A DNA stretch of 64,000 nt from Sulfitobacter sp. F26204 (GTDB lineage Bacteria > Pseudomonadota > Alphaproteobacteria > Rhodobacterales > Rhodobacteraceae): the NCBI RefSeq assembly GCF_026410305.1, contig NZ_JAPMLQ010000001.1:124001-188000 (forward strand), written 5' to 3'. The notes under the pieces are model-generated. The model did no database searches. It saw only the letters and a list, made by a program, of their open reading frames with translations, and had not been told where the DNA came from. A program made the translations under genes and the position numbers. Below are positions 51,901-60,781 of the stretch, in pieces. Position 1 is the stretch's first letter. Every line of letters begins with the position of its first letter.

Positions 51901-54342
51901 GCGGCCTGATCCTTCGGCAACGCGCAGGATTACCTGTGCCTTCAGCGGTTGGCCTGGCTCCTCATCAAGTTCCGGCAGGTTGAGCGCCAGGGTGGCCAGG
52001 CCATCAGCATCTGTTACAGCATCATCAATGCTGCGCGTTTGTGTACGGAAACCGGCGTCATACCGCCCGAACTGATACCCTTCCCATCCATCGATGTGGC
52101 GCGTTGCACTCAGCCGCACATCGCCTTCTACCTTCAAATCTGCGCCTGGTGCCCCGAAAAGATACCGGACATTCACCGTTATCGGCGGGCTTTGCGTCAG
52201 GCGCAGCGGTGCCTCCGGCAGGGCAATGTCGAAATCTATCCGTTCTGGCAGAAAATCCTCGACCAGCACGGTCTGGCTCGCCAGCGCCGGCGCTTTGAGA
52301 TCGCTGAAAATATCGACCCGCCAAGCCCCGCGTGGCACATCCACCCCCAGGGGCAAAGCAAAGACATGTCCACCGGCCTTGGCATCCATGCTCAACTGAC
52401 GGCTGTATTCAACGCCGTCAGGACGTTTGAGGACGGCGGTCACGGGCAGACCTTCCAAAGCCTGCGCCTGTCCATTCCGCGTCAGTGCCGTGACAAAAAT
52501 TGTCTCGCCTACACGGTAGGCACCGCGATCCGTTGTGAGGAACGTGTCGATCGGAGGGGCCGGCGGATGTCCTTCGACGCCACGATCCGACAGATCAAAT
52601 GCAGGGTCGGTGAGCGCCAGAAACGCAACGTCGGCCTCTCCCTCCTGCGCCATCAACAAAGCGGGCTGTGCCGCTCCAGTACCACGGATCAGGCCGGGCG
52701 GGAAACGGGCAAATCCATCAGCATCGGTAAACGCCGTCCCCAATACGGCATTGGCGCGGCTTACCAGGGTGACCTCGATGCCTTGTTTGGCCGTTGCATC
52801 CGCCAAACCGCGCACCGCTAGCTGCATGCCATCGGTTCCTGACCAGGTAGACAGCCCCAGATCCGACAGCACAAACCACTGCATTGCAGAGGGCGATTCA
52901 TAGCGGTCCTGCCCGGGTACAGCCGCACTGAGCGTATAGATCCCGGCGGGTTGATCGCCCAGCGCCATGCCCAGGGGCAAACGTGTGGTCATGTCGACGT
53001 TCAATTCGTTTTGCACCGCCGCTGTACCCGTCCAAACCTCCTGGGCAAGGCTGTCTGCAAAACGGTCATCCTCATAGGCGCTGAGCGGGCGACCGAAATA
53101 ACTTTCTCGGATCGCACCTACAAGATTGCGGTCGCTGACACGGCGCAGGGTCAAGTCAAGCGTGGAGACATTCACCGTTTCAACCGGCAAGGCAGCATCA
53201 GCACTGCGCGGCAACACATATGCTCGGCCAGCAAACCGAACAGCGGGGCCACGGTCGCGCACATAGAGGTTCAATGAAACGTCTTTATGCAACACCTCGC
53301 CGCTCGCTGCGGGCAACCCGGCGCGCAGGGTCAAACCATATCGCGCACCATGTTCAACACCATCAATACAAATCTGTTGCCCCTCTGCCTGAACGACAAG
53401 ACCCCGCCCCTCGATCCGCACAAAGGGTTCATAATCCACACCAAGCTGCACCAGGTTTTCGGAAAATTCTGCGCAGATACGCGGGGCGGCCGCATCATTA
53501 TCCACGCGATGTTCGGTCACCCGAAACCCGTATTTCCCGATGGCCTGCTCAAGCATCTGTTCCAGATCGTTCCGGGGCGTTATGCCAAGCGCCAGCCGCA
53601 AGGCAGGAATCATACCTCGACCGCGTCGATTGGCATCCAGAGCGCGGGCGAGCACCCGCAATGCCTCAACTTGGACACCGGATTGGTCAGCCCGCAAATA
53701 GGCGTTAATTGCCGCCAGAAGCGCTTCGCGGCGGTGCATTTCGCGATTGTCATTCTTTCCGCTCTGGGCATTGATCAAGGCCAGCCGCGCATAGGACGTC
53801 CAGACATCAGCCCGATCAGACAGTGCCACGGCCCTACCCGCCAGCCCCAGCGCCCGCCGCGTTTCATTTGATTGTTCCGCCGTGGTCATCGCTGCCGCCA
53901 AATCTTCCAGCGGGGCACCATCCAGATCATACCGCTGAGCGTTGATCGCGACAAAAGCGCGGGTCGCATCGAAATCTTCCTCGGTAAGAAAGCCTAGATC
54001 TTTCTGGCGTTTGCCCTGTGCTGCGACAACTTGTCGATCGGTTGCGATTTTTCGAGCCGAGAGCGCGCCGGTATAAGGCTGCTGCTCCGTCACGCCGGAT
54101 TTGGGAAAACAGGCATTGTTGCGCGTGTTGTAGGTGAAGGCCACGCAGGTATCCTGAGCCGAACATGCACGGGCACAAGCCGCTTGGCTGGTGTCGAAAA
54201 GCTTGGTCAGATCGGCACCATAGAAATCCATGTCGCGGGTATAAAGATAACGATGATCCGGCACTGCATTCTGGGCAACCACCGCACCCGAAGAAAATGT
54301 CAGAAGCGCCCAAGACAATCCCGCAGCCAAAAATGCACGCAT
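48907..54342 (-). CDS. Bacterial alpha-2-macroglobulin with thioester motif and N-terminal PAN-like domain
   Basis: 1811 residues. Signal peptide MRAFLAAGLSWALLTFSSGA; PAN/Apple-like cysteine-rich segment near 45-95 (MDFYGADLTKLFDTSQAACA, CVAFTYN); then a series of beta-sandwich MG domains; an intact thioester GCTEQ with Cys1373; and a helical TED domain around it. It traps proteases by covalent capture; in bacteria it is thought to protect the envelope alongside PBP1C. The ATG at 54342 follows AGGGAGTCGTGCG; 33 upstream residues were rejected. Confidence 0.93.
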   Translation of the reverse strand: MRAFLAAGLSWALLTFSSGAVVAQNAVPDHRYLYTRDMDFYGADLTKLFDTSQAACARACSAQDTCVAFTYNTRNNACFPKSGVTEQQPYTGALSARKIATDRQVVAAQGKRQKDLGFLTEEDFDATRAFVAINAQRYDLDGAPLEDLAAAMTTAEQSNETRRALGLAGRAVALSDRADVWTSYARLALINAQSGKNDNREMHRREALLAAINAYLRADQSGVQVEALRVLARALDANRRGRGMIPALRLALGITPRNDLEQMLEQAIGKYGFRVTEHRVDNDAAAPRICAEFSENLVQLGVDYEPFVRIEGRGLVVQAEGQQICIDGVEHGARYGLTLRAGLPAASGEVLHKDVSLNLYVRDRGPAVRFAGRAYVLPRSADAALPVETVNVSTLDLTLRRVSDRNLVGAIRESYFGRPLSAYEDDRFADSLAQEVWTGTAAVQNELNVDMTTRLPLGMALGDQPAGIYTLSAAVPGQDRYESPSAMQWFVLSDLGLSTWSGTDGMQLAVRGLADATAKQGIEVTLVSRANAVLGTAFTDADGFARFPPGLIRGTGAAQPALLMAQEGEADVAFLALTDPAFDLSDRGVEGHPPAPPIDTFLTTDRGAYRVGETIFVTALTRNGQAQALEGLPVTAVLKRPDGVEYSRQLSMDAKAGGHVFALPLGVDVPRGAWRVDIFSDLKAPALASQTVLVEDFLPERIDFDIALPEAPLRLTQSPPITVNVRYLFGAPGADLKVEGDVRLSATRHIDGWEGYQFGRYDAGFRTQTRSIDDAVTDADGLATLALNLPELDEEPGQPLKAQVILRVAEGSGRPVERRIEKAVTADAAMIGIKPLFDDVLAEGAEAGFDLIALGPVGAGVQMPVRWTVNRVDTRYQWYQLYGNWEWEPVTRRVRVATGEANLSGTPTRVTSPTDWGAYEIVVERIGTPYAVSSVDFASGWYGGDGATDTPDRLEMSLDADSYETGDTATLRLVAEGAGVAMINVLSNRVIERRVVPVTAGENTLNLTVGSDWGTGAYVTASVLRGMDVATGTNPSRHMGLVHAAVAPAQKELKVSFEAPAQVDGQAGTLRVALRVEGVKEGQEAYLTLAAVDVGILNLTGFTPPEVTDHYFGQRRLGVEIRDIYGRLIDGLNGALGTVRSGGDAGAAAQVQSPPPTEKLMAFFSGPVRVGADGRTEIDIIKPAFNGTIKLMAVAWSQDAVGDASRDIVAKDPVVVTASLPRFLAPGDRSRLLLELIHGEGPAGDIALQVHADAGIALGDVPAAVTISKGSTTRLNIPLTAREIGDNLVTVVLTTPEGTELRKGLNMPVRDNDPEVAVTRQFSLGPDESFTFDSNVFAGLRLGTGHATLTAGPLSRFDVPGLLQQLDRYPHGCTEQIASAAMPLLYLGSLAQDAGLGEPEQINDKISRAIARIMTRQSSNGAFGLWQAQSGEFWLDAYVTDFLSRARAQGQAVPDLAFSLAMDNLRNRINYAPDFDHGGEDIAYALLVLAREGAASMGDLRYYADTKAQEFATPLALAQLGAALAAYGDPLRADALFRRSGAMLVAKAEQRGLRADFGTHLRDAAAVLKLSAEAGSTAIDPASLVTLIHRGNHRLSTQEAAQVVLAAHALGTQNAVAGLSVDGIAAGGPVVQRLDDRSGRRSVIQNTSAASLDVTMTAFGVPETAPAADGYGYQITRQFFSTEGVPVAGPVESGTRIVAVLTVTPFEDVGARLIIDDPLPAGFEIDNPNLLRSGDTGTLDWLQTTAAENAEFRSDRFVAAVNHAEADPFRLAYMLRAVTPGTYHHPAATVEDMYRPEYRANTATTSITVTP

Positions 54343-54471
54343 CGCACGACTCCCTAATCCCGTTGGCATCAGCCTGACATGCGTGCTGCAATCGGGCAAG
54401 CCTTGCGCATGGTTTACAAATTCAAACAAGTCGGCAGGCAAAGACGGCCCGACGGCATTGCCGCCCTCAGA

Positions 54472-55251
54472 TCAGGTCGCCGGATAATCGCGCATAAAAA
54501 CCGGCTTGTCCGGTGTCGAGACATCCGCCTGATAGGCATAGCCTCCGGTATCAAAATCATTGATGCCTTCGACAGATGTCAACCGGTTCTGGATGATGAA
54601 ACGGGCCATCGCGCCGCGTGCTTTCTTGGCGAAAAAGCTCACCATCTTGGGGCCTTTGCCGTCACGCTTGTCTTCCAGAAACTGTGGTGTCACGACCCTG
54701 AGTTTCAGTGCTTTGGGGGCAACCGCACCAAAGTATTCCTGGCTCGCACAGTTGATCAAGACCTCGCTGCCAATCTGTTCTGCCTGGGCATTCAACGCCT
54801 TGGACAATTGATCACCCCAATAATCGTAGAGCGTTGCGCCACGTCGCGTCTTCAGCTTGCTGCCCATTTCCAGACGATATGGCTGAATCGCGTCCAGCGG
54901 ACGCAATACCCCGTAAAGACCGGACAAAATGCGCAGATGATCCTGTGCCCAAGCCATTTCATCCGCGTCGAGACTGCCTGCCTCCAGCCCTTGATAGGTA
55001 TCACCCGCAAAAGCCAGCGCGGCAGGCCGCGTCGATTCTGCGGTTGGCTCTGCCTCGAACGACCGGAACCTGTCGCGATTGAGCCGCGCCAGATCATCGC
55101 TGAGGTGCATCAGTGCCTTCAGTTTTGTCAGGGACAGATTGCGTGCGGTTGTGGCCAGACGCATGGCATCCGTCAGGAAATCCGGCTCGGTGACCGTTGC
55201 ATCACTTGCGCCCCAATCCAGTTTCTTGGCAGGCGAAATCACAACCAGCAT
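54472..55251 (-). CDS. yaaA: Peroxide stress protein YaaA
   Basis: 259 residues of the DUF328/UPF0246 family; in E. coli YaaA lowers free iron during hydrogen peroxide stress. Clear blocks are MLVVISPAKKLDWGA, SGLYGVLRPLDAIQPYRLEMG (quoted in part) and VVTPQFLEDKRDGKGPKMVS. The C-terminal KKARGAMARFIIQNRL is typical. It lies between the macroglobulin and recQ genes on the same strand, 63 nt from recQ. Confidence 0.94.
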   Translation of the reverse strand: MLVVISPAKKLDWGASDATVTEPDFLTDAMRLATTARNLSLTKLKALMHLSDDLARLNRDRFRSFEAEPTAESTRPAALAFAGDTYQGLEAGSLDADEMAWAQDHLRILSGLYGVLRPLDAIQPYRLEMGSKLKTRRGATLYDYWGDQLSKALNAQAEQIGSEVLINCASQEYFGAVAPKALKLRVVTPQFLEDKRDGKGPKMVSFFAKKARGAMARFIIQNRLTSVEGINDFDTGGYAYQADVSTPDKPVFMRDYPAT

Positions 55252-55314
55252 CTTTGTCCCCCAATTTGATTTAATTCATCTGATAACGTCATGTTCCGGG
55301 ATCACAAGAGCGTT

Positions 55315-57360
55315 TCAACCCACAGCGCGCAGCACGTTCAGGAACGCCGTCCCAAACCGTGCAGCGCGCCTGTCGCCCAGCAGATTTTCCAGGGTGCTTT
55401 CGTCCGCATGGCGCAGTTGTGCTACCTTGGCCAATAATGACGCCGAACAGCTTAGGGGTTTCTCGGTGCCCGCTTCGCCCCGCGTCAGGTCGGCCTGGAT
55501 CTGCAACAGCTGATCGTAGACATTACCCGCTGCACGACCCGCGAGCTTGCGCCGCGTCGGGTGCATGCTGGCGGCCTCACCGTTGATCACTTCAAGGAAT
55601 GCCTTGCCGTAGGTTTCAAGTTTCTTGGCCCCCACGCCACTGATCCCCGCCATCCCGTCCAGGGTGCGGGGCCTTTTTTCGGCCATTTCGATCAATGTCC
55701 GGTCGGTAAAGATGATATAAGCAGGCACCTTGGCCGCCTCGGCCAACCCGCGCCGCTTGGCCTTGAGCGCCGAAAGCAAGGGCGCATCTTCCTCGGACAC
55801 CATCTGCTTGACGGCTGGACGGCGTGTCGCGCCCGCGGTCCTGATGCTATCACGGCGCAGGTTGATGCGGGCCTCGTCGCGCAATATCGGGAGAGCGGCA
55901 TCGGTCATGCGCAATGCACCGTGACGTTCAGGATCCGGCCGGATCAGATCATGCCCCATCATCTGACGAAAAATCGCCTGCCACTGCCGACGGTCATATT
56001 CTCCGCCCACTCCGAAAGTAGGCAGGCTGGCATGCCCTCTCTGTTTCACCTTGTCCGTCTCGATACCCAGCAAGATGTCGATCAAATGACCGGCGCCAAA
56101 CCATTCCTCGGTTCGCAGGATTGCGGAAAGCGCCTTGCGCACGGCAGTGGTGCCGTCGAACACATCCGCAGGGGTATCGCAGAGATCGCAACGCCCACAG
56201 GCGATACCGCTTTCGTCAAAGTAACCCAGCAAGGTCTTGCGTCGACATTCCAGCGCCTCGGCCAGCCCAAGCAAGGCATTCAGTCTGGCGTGATCGGCGG
56301 CGCGGCGTTCAGGTGGGGCCAAACCTTCGTCAATCTGACTGCGCCTCAGCCGGATGTCATCGGGGCCGAACAAAGTAAGCGTTTCAGCCGGTGCACCGTC
56401 ACGGCCAGCGCGCCCGATTTCCTGATAATAGGCCTCAATACTCTTGGGCAGGTCGGCATGGGCGACCCATCGGATATCGGGTTTGTCGACACCCATCCCA
56501 AAGGCAACCGTGGCACAAACGATCAATCCGTCCTCTTGCTGAAACTGGCGTTCCGCGATGCGGCGGTCTTCGGCCTCCATACCGCCATGATAGTGGATTG
56601 CCTTCTGTCCCACCTCGCGCAGCGCCCGTGCAATGCCTTCGGTCTTGGCGCGTGTGCCGCAATAGACGATGCCCGATTGCCCCTTGCGAGCGGCGGCGAA
56701 ATTCAGGATCTGCTCGCGCGGCTTGTTCTTTGCGCTGAAGGCCAGATGAATGTTAGGACGGTCAAACCCTCCAAGAAAGACAGTGGGATCTGATCCATCA
56801 AACAGCTTTTGCACAATCTCGGCACGGGTTTCGGCATCGGCCGTCGCGGTAAAAGCCGCAAGCGGAACATCAAGATTGCGACGCAATTCACCGATACGCA
56901 GATAGTCCGGACGAAAATCGTGGCCCCACTGGCTGACGCAATGGGCCTCGTCCACCGCGATCAGGCCTACGCCAATGCGTTTCAGCATCGCCGCGACCGA
57001 TCCTGCGGCCAGACGCTCGGGCGCCATGTAAAGCAGGCGCAGCGTGCCGTCTTCCAATCCTTGCCAAACCGCGTCGGTTTCTTCTTCGGTATTGCCGGAG
57101 GTCAGAGCACCGGCACCTACGCCTGCTTCCTGCAAGCTGCGCACTTGATCCCGCATCAGAGCAATCAGCGGCGAAATCACCACGGTGACGCCATCGCGCA
57201 TTAGCGCAGGCAATTGAAAACACAAGGATTTGCCGCCGCCAGTGGGCATTATAGCCAAAACGTTTTCGCCGACGGTTACCGCCTCAACAATCTCTTGCTG
57301 ACCGGGGCGGAATCCGTCAAATCCGAATACGTCACGGAGAAGCGTGGCAGCGCCTGTCAT
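55315..57360 (-). CDS. recQ: ATP-dependent DNA helicase RecQ
   Basis: 681 residues. Walker A PTGGGKSLCFQLP (Lys44), DEAH box at 137-140 in VDEAHCVSQWGHDFRPDY, helicase motif VI EIGRAGRDG, zinc-binding cysteines in CRRKTLLGYF and CGRCDLC, and an HRDC domain near 515-590 with LDGMAGISGVGAKKLETYG. The C-terminal end (about 615-681) looks like a further small helical domain. Recombination repair. Upstream lies yggT. Confidence 0.96.
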   Translation of the reverse strand: MTGAATLLRDVFGFDGFRPGQQEIVEAVTVGENVLAIMPTGGGKSLCFQLPALMRDGVTVVISPLIALMRDQVRSLQEAGVGAGALTSGNTEEETDAVWQGLEDGTLRLLYMAPERLAAGSVAAMLKRIGVGLIAVDEAHCVSQWGHDFRPDYLRIGELRRNLDVPLAAFTATADAETRAEIVQKLFDGSDPTVFLGGFDRPNIHLAFSAKNKPREQILNFAAARKGQSGIVYCGTRAKTEGIARALREVGQKAIHYHGGMEAEDRRIAERQFQQEDGLIVCATVAFGMGVDKPDIRWVAHADLPKSIEAYYQEIGRAGRDGAPAETLTLFGPDDIRLRRSQIDEGLAPPERRAADHARLNALLGLAEALECRRKTLLGYFDESGIACGRCDLCDTPADVFDGTTAVRKALSAILRTEEWFGAGHLIDILLGIETDKVKQRGHASLPTFGVGGEYDRRQWQAIFRQMMGHDLIRPDPERHGALRMTDAALPILRDEARINLRRDSIRTAGATRRPAVKQMVSEEDAPLLSALKAKRRGLAEAAKVPAYIIFTDRTLIEMAEKRPRTLDGMAGISGVGAKKLETYGKAFLEVINGEAASMHPTRRKLAGRAAGNVYDQLLQIQADLTRGEAGTEKPLSCSASLLAKVAQLRHADESTLENLLGDRRAARFGTAFLNVLRAVG

Positions 57361-57442
57361 TTTGCCCTCGTGTAAGATTATCTGCTCTTTTCATGCAGAA
57401 TCCCACACTAACAAACGATGAACAAGGCCAAAGGCAGGATGA

Positions 57443-57730
57443 TCAGTAGAAGGCCGCAGCGTTGTTCACCAAAACAATTCGCGCCACGGCGACACCGATC
57501 AACACGACCAATGGTGCGAGATCAAGCCCGCCCATATTGGGCACAACCCGGCGCACGCGGCTGTAGACCGGCTCCAGCAATCGGTTCAGGCCGTCCCAGA
57601 TTTGCGCCACAAGCGGCTGACGAAGGTTCAAAACCTGAAAATTGATCAGCCATGACATGATGACATGCGCAATCACGATGAAGTAAACAATGTTCAGCAA
57701 CAGCATCAGAATTTCAAAAATCGAGGTCAT
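57443..57730 (-). CDS. YggT family membrane protein
   Basis: 95 residues with two membrane segments: IVYFIVIAHVIMSWLIN and LAPLVVLIGVAVARIVLVN, separated by LVAQIWDGLNRLLEPVYSRV (quoted in full at 20), which is the family core. Function not settled; members are linked to cell division and osmotic stress. No strong ribosome site is visible. Confidence 0.9.
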   Translation of the reverse strand: MTSIFEILMLLLNIVYFIVIAHVIMSWLINFQVLNLRQPLVAQIWDGLNRLLEPVYSRVRRVVPNMGGLDLAPLVVLIGVAVARIVLVNNAAAFY

Positions 57731-57860
57731 GTCGCGCCCTTTTATGAACTATTGAGGCCCAATTAAGCGCGCCGTGCGCATTTCGCAAGGGTGCCGCAAG
57801 GTTCACGGTTGACGTAGCGCCCCATTGGGTCACTTGAGTAGGGCAAAGGAGACCGCAGTT

Positions 57861-58403
57861 ATGTTCCCGTTCTTTCGTGTCCTCAAGGATGTCTGGCTCG
57901 CCAGCCGCCAACCCCGTTTCGATACCCTGACTGATACGCACGTCAGCCGGCATATTTGCTGGCCTCACGATCTGGACTTCTTTCTTGAGTTGAACAATGG
58001 CCGCGCCATGTCGCTTTATGACATTGGGCGTACTGCCATGGCACAGCGGGCCGGACTGATTGCCACATTGCGACGCGAAAAATGGGGGCTGACGATCGCC
58101 GGATCATCAACCCGTTTCCGCCGGCGGATCTTTGGCTTTGAACGATTCGAAATGCGCAGCCGTGCCAATTGCTGGGACGACAGGTTCATCTATCTTGAGC
58201 AAAGCATGTGGAAGAGAAACGGCGAATGCGCCAGCCATGTGATGTTTCGGGCGGCGGTGACGGACAAGAACGGACTCGTCGACCCGCGAAAGGTCCTGTT
58301 GGCCATGGGCCGGGAGGAAGCTTCGCCTGAAATGCCGGACTGGGTCAAGGCATGGTGCCTCGCCGAAGACAAACGCGCCTGGCCGCCGATGCAGGACAGT
58401 TGA
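57861..58403 (+). CDS. Hot-dog acyl-CoA thioesterase family protein
   Basis: 180 residues. The thioesterase helix DLDFFLELNNGRAMSLYDIG (about 36-55) matches the 4HBT/THEM6 type (D-x-N-x-H-x-N replaced by ELNNG). EQSMWKRNGECASHVMFRAA is the strand near the end. AAAGGAGACCGCAGTT precedes the ATG at 57861. Substrate unknown. Divergent from yggT; the MFS gene follows 72 nt later. Confidence 0.82.
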   Translation: MFPFFRVLKDVWLASRQPRFDTLTDTHVSRHICWPHDLDFFLELNNGRAMSLYDIGRTAMAQRAGLIATLRREKWGLTIAGSSTRFRRRIFGFERFEMRSRANCWDDRFIYLEQSMWKRNGECASHVMFRAAVTDKNGLVDPRKVLLAMGREEASPEMPDWVKAWCLAEDKRAWPPMQDS

Positions 58404-58475
58404 AGCAACGACAGTCTTTGCTTGCGCGAACGCGGTCCGCCTGTTTTACCAGAGCAAACGCTATGGGGACAGCAG

Positions 58476-59843
58476 ATGGCAGAGATTTCCGCGCGCAAAC
58501 GCATTTGGGGCTGGTACTTTTTCGATTGGGCCAGCCAGCCGTATCATACAGTCCTGAACACCTTTATCTTCGGCCCGTTCTTTGCCGCAATCGCGGCAAG
58601 CTATTTTCTGGGTATGGGTCTCGAAGAAGGTGCCGCCGACGCCCGTGCTCAGGCAACATGGGCCTGGAGCACCGCAACCTATGGCATCATCATCGCCCTG
58701 GCCGCGCCCATATTCGGTGCAATGGCCGACAGCACGGGGCGCAAGATGCCCTGGATCATCGTCTTTAGCGCGATGTATGTCGCCGGTGCCTCGCTGTTGT
58801 GGTTCACCGATCCTGCGGCTGGCAATCTTTACTGGATGCTTGCGGCATTTGGCCTCGGTTTCATCGGCGGGGAATACGCTCTTATTTTCATCAATTCACA
58901 ACTGCCCGGGTTGGGAACAAAGGAAGAAATCGGCAAGATTTCCGGCTCCGGTTTCGCCTTTGGTTATCTCGGCGGTCTGGTCTGTTTGATTCTGGTCCTC
59001 GGCTTTGTTGTGGAACAGGGTGACGGCAAGACGCTGCTTGGGTTTGATCCAGCCCTTGGGTTGGACGCTGCAGCGCGTGAAGGGACCCGTCTGACCGGCC
59101 CCATCACCGCGCTTTGGTATGTGGTTTTCATGATCCCCTACTTCTTGTGGGTACGCGAGGTTCATACCAGCCATCTCCGCGCAAGCTTTTCCGCAGCCGT
59201 GGGCAGTGTCGTCACCTCGATCAAAGGTCTGGTTCACCGCAAGAGTCTCGGCTTCTTTCTGGTTTCATCGATGTTCTACCGTGACGGACTCAACGGGCTT
59301 TATGCCTTTGGCGGGGTCTATGCCAATCTGGTGCTGGATTGGGAAGTTGCGCAAATCGGAGCTTTTGGTGTTGTTGCCGCGCTGGGTGCGTCGGTCTTCA
59401 GCTTTCTGGGCGGCTTTGCCGACCGTCGCTTTGGCCCAAAACCGGTGATCCTGGTCTCGATCTGGGTCTTGATGTTCATCTGTCTGACCATCGTCAATCT
59501 TACCCCCAACAGCATCTACGGCATGGAACTTGCCACCGGAACCAACACCCCGAACCTGATATTCATGGTCTGCGGTGTGTTGATCGGCGGTTTCGGCGGT
59601 ATTTTACAGGCCTCCAGCCGCTCTCTCATGGTGCGCCACTGCTCTGAGGAAAACTCAACCGAGTATTTTGGCCTCTACGGCCTCTCCGGGCGCGCTACGG
59701 CATTCCTTGCGCCTATTCTGATCGGCATTGCTACCACACTCTCGGGCAGCGCACGGATTGGCATTTCACCGGTCATATTTTTGTTTCTCTTGGGTCTGAT
59801 CCTGTTAGCATGGGTGAAACGAGACGGAGATACTGCAAAATGA
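58476..59843 (+). CDS. MFS transporter, UMF1 (Atg22-like) type
   Basis: 455 residues. The N-terminal IWGWYFFDWASQPYHTVLNT matches the UMF1/Atg22 family, and MADSTGRKMPWIIVFSAMYVAG shows the loop 2-3 motif. About twelve segments. The start at 58476 (MAEISARKRIWGW) is preferred; 18 upstream residues have no support. Its stop overlaps the mepA ATG by 4 nt. Substrate unknown. Confidence 0.88.
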   Translation: MAEISARKRIWGWYFFDWASQPYHTVLNTFIFGPFFAAIAASYFLGMGLEEGAADARAQATWAWSTATYGIIIALAAPIFGAMADSTGRKMPWIIVFSAMYVAGASLLWFTDPAAGNLYWMLAAFGLGFIGGEYALIFINSQLPGLGTKEEIGKISGSGFAFGYLGGLVCLILVLGFVVEQGDGKTLLGFDPALGLDAAAREGTRLTGPITALWYVVFMIPYFLWVREVHTSHLRASFSAAVGSVVTSIKGLVHRKSLGFFLVSSMFYRDGLNGLYAFGGVYANLVLDWEVAQIGAFGVVAALGASVFSFLGGFADRRFGPKPVILVSIWVLMFICLTIVNLTPNSIYGMELATGTNTPNLIFMVCGVLIGGFGGILQASSRSLMVRHCSEENSTEYFGLYGLSGRATAFLAPILIGIATTLSGSARIGISPVIFLFLLGLILLAWVKRDGDTAK

Positions 59844-60781
59844 TCCTTTCCCGCATACTGACCTGTGCCGCCCTCGGTCTTGCGCTCGCCTCCTGTGGTG
59901 GTGGCGGGGAGCGCGACATCAGTGGTGCCAGACAGGTTCTGCCAACCATTGGATCTTCCGGCGGCGCGTTAAGCAATGTGCAGGCGAAAAAGCTGTTTGG
60001 CGTCAAGTCCGGGCCATCGCGACAATCCTCTGCCGCCTTCGGCAGCTACGCCAAAGGCTGCATGGCCGGTGGGGCGCAACTGCCCGAAACCGGCCCGACA
60101 TGGCAGGCGATGCGGCTGTCGCGCAACCGCAACTGGGCCCATCCTGAAACGATAGATTTTGTCAAGAAACTGTCGGCGTTCGCTGCGACCCAACCCGGTT
60201 GGGAGGGTCTTTATGTCGGGGACATGAGCCAGCCCCGGGGCGGGCCGATGCTGACAGGGCATCGCAGTCACCAGATCGGCCTTGATGCGGACATCTGGAT
60301 GTTACCGCCGAAATCACTGAACCTCAGCCAGAAGCAACGCGAGAACATCTCGTCCATTTCCATGCGCAAATCCAGGGGAGCCTATGTGAACAGCTCCTGG
60401 ACGGCTGCGCATCACAATATTCTCAAGGCCGCTGCCAAGGATCCGCGCACCGCACGCATCTTTGTCTTTCCCGGTGCCAAGGTACAAATGTGCGCCGACG
60501 AAAACGGCGACCGAAGCTGGTTGAACAAGATCCGGCCTTGGTACGGGCACCACTATCATTTCCATGTACGCCTGAAATGCCCCAAAGGGGCCAGCGGCTG
60601 CGTGAACCAAAGCCCGCCCCACGCCGGTGACGGCTGTGCCGATGCGCGCAAATGGCAACGCGACATCCTGAACCCGCCCCCGCCCAAGCCAAAGGATCCC
60701 AACGCCAAGCCCAAGCCGCCGCGGCGCGAGCTGCTCTTGGCCGATCTACCCGCACAATGCAAAGCGGTGCTGGAGAACTGA
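59840..60781 (+). CDS. mepA: Penicillin-insensitive murein endopeptidase (lipoprotein)
   Basis: 313 residues; cuts D,D-peptide cross-links in peptidoglycan. Lipoprotein signal ending GLALASC (Cys19). The zinc motifs are GHRSHQIGLDADIW (H and D ligands) and GHHYHFHVRLKCP (final H-x-H), with cysteines near 220-270 expected for disulfides. A proline-rich stretch (PPPPKPKDPNAKPKPPRR) lies before the end. Coupled to the MFS gene by ATGA. Confidence 0.93.
   Translation: MILSRILTCAALGLALASCGGGGERDISGARQVLPTIGSSGGALSNVQAKKLFGVKSGPSRQSSAAFGSYAKGCMAGGAQLPETGPTWQAMRLSRNRNWAHPETIDFVKKLSAFAATQPGWEGLYVGDMSQPRGGPMLTGHRSHQIGLDADIWMLPPKSLNLSQKQRENISSISMRKSRGAYVNSSWTAAHHNILKAAAKDPRTARIFVFPGAKVQMCADENGDRSWLNKIRPWYGHHYHFHVRLKCPKGASGCVNQSPPHAGDGCADARKWQRDILNPPPPKPKDPNAKPKPPRRELLLADLPAQCKAVLEN

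Noticed and set aside
51949-52821. A 290-codon open frame on the plus strand
   Set aside because: Antisense to the alpha-2-macroglobulin gene; no recognisable domain.
54379-55269. A 296-codon open frame on the plus strand
   Set aside because: Covers yaaA in antisense; yaaA is the recognised gene.
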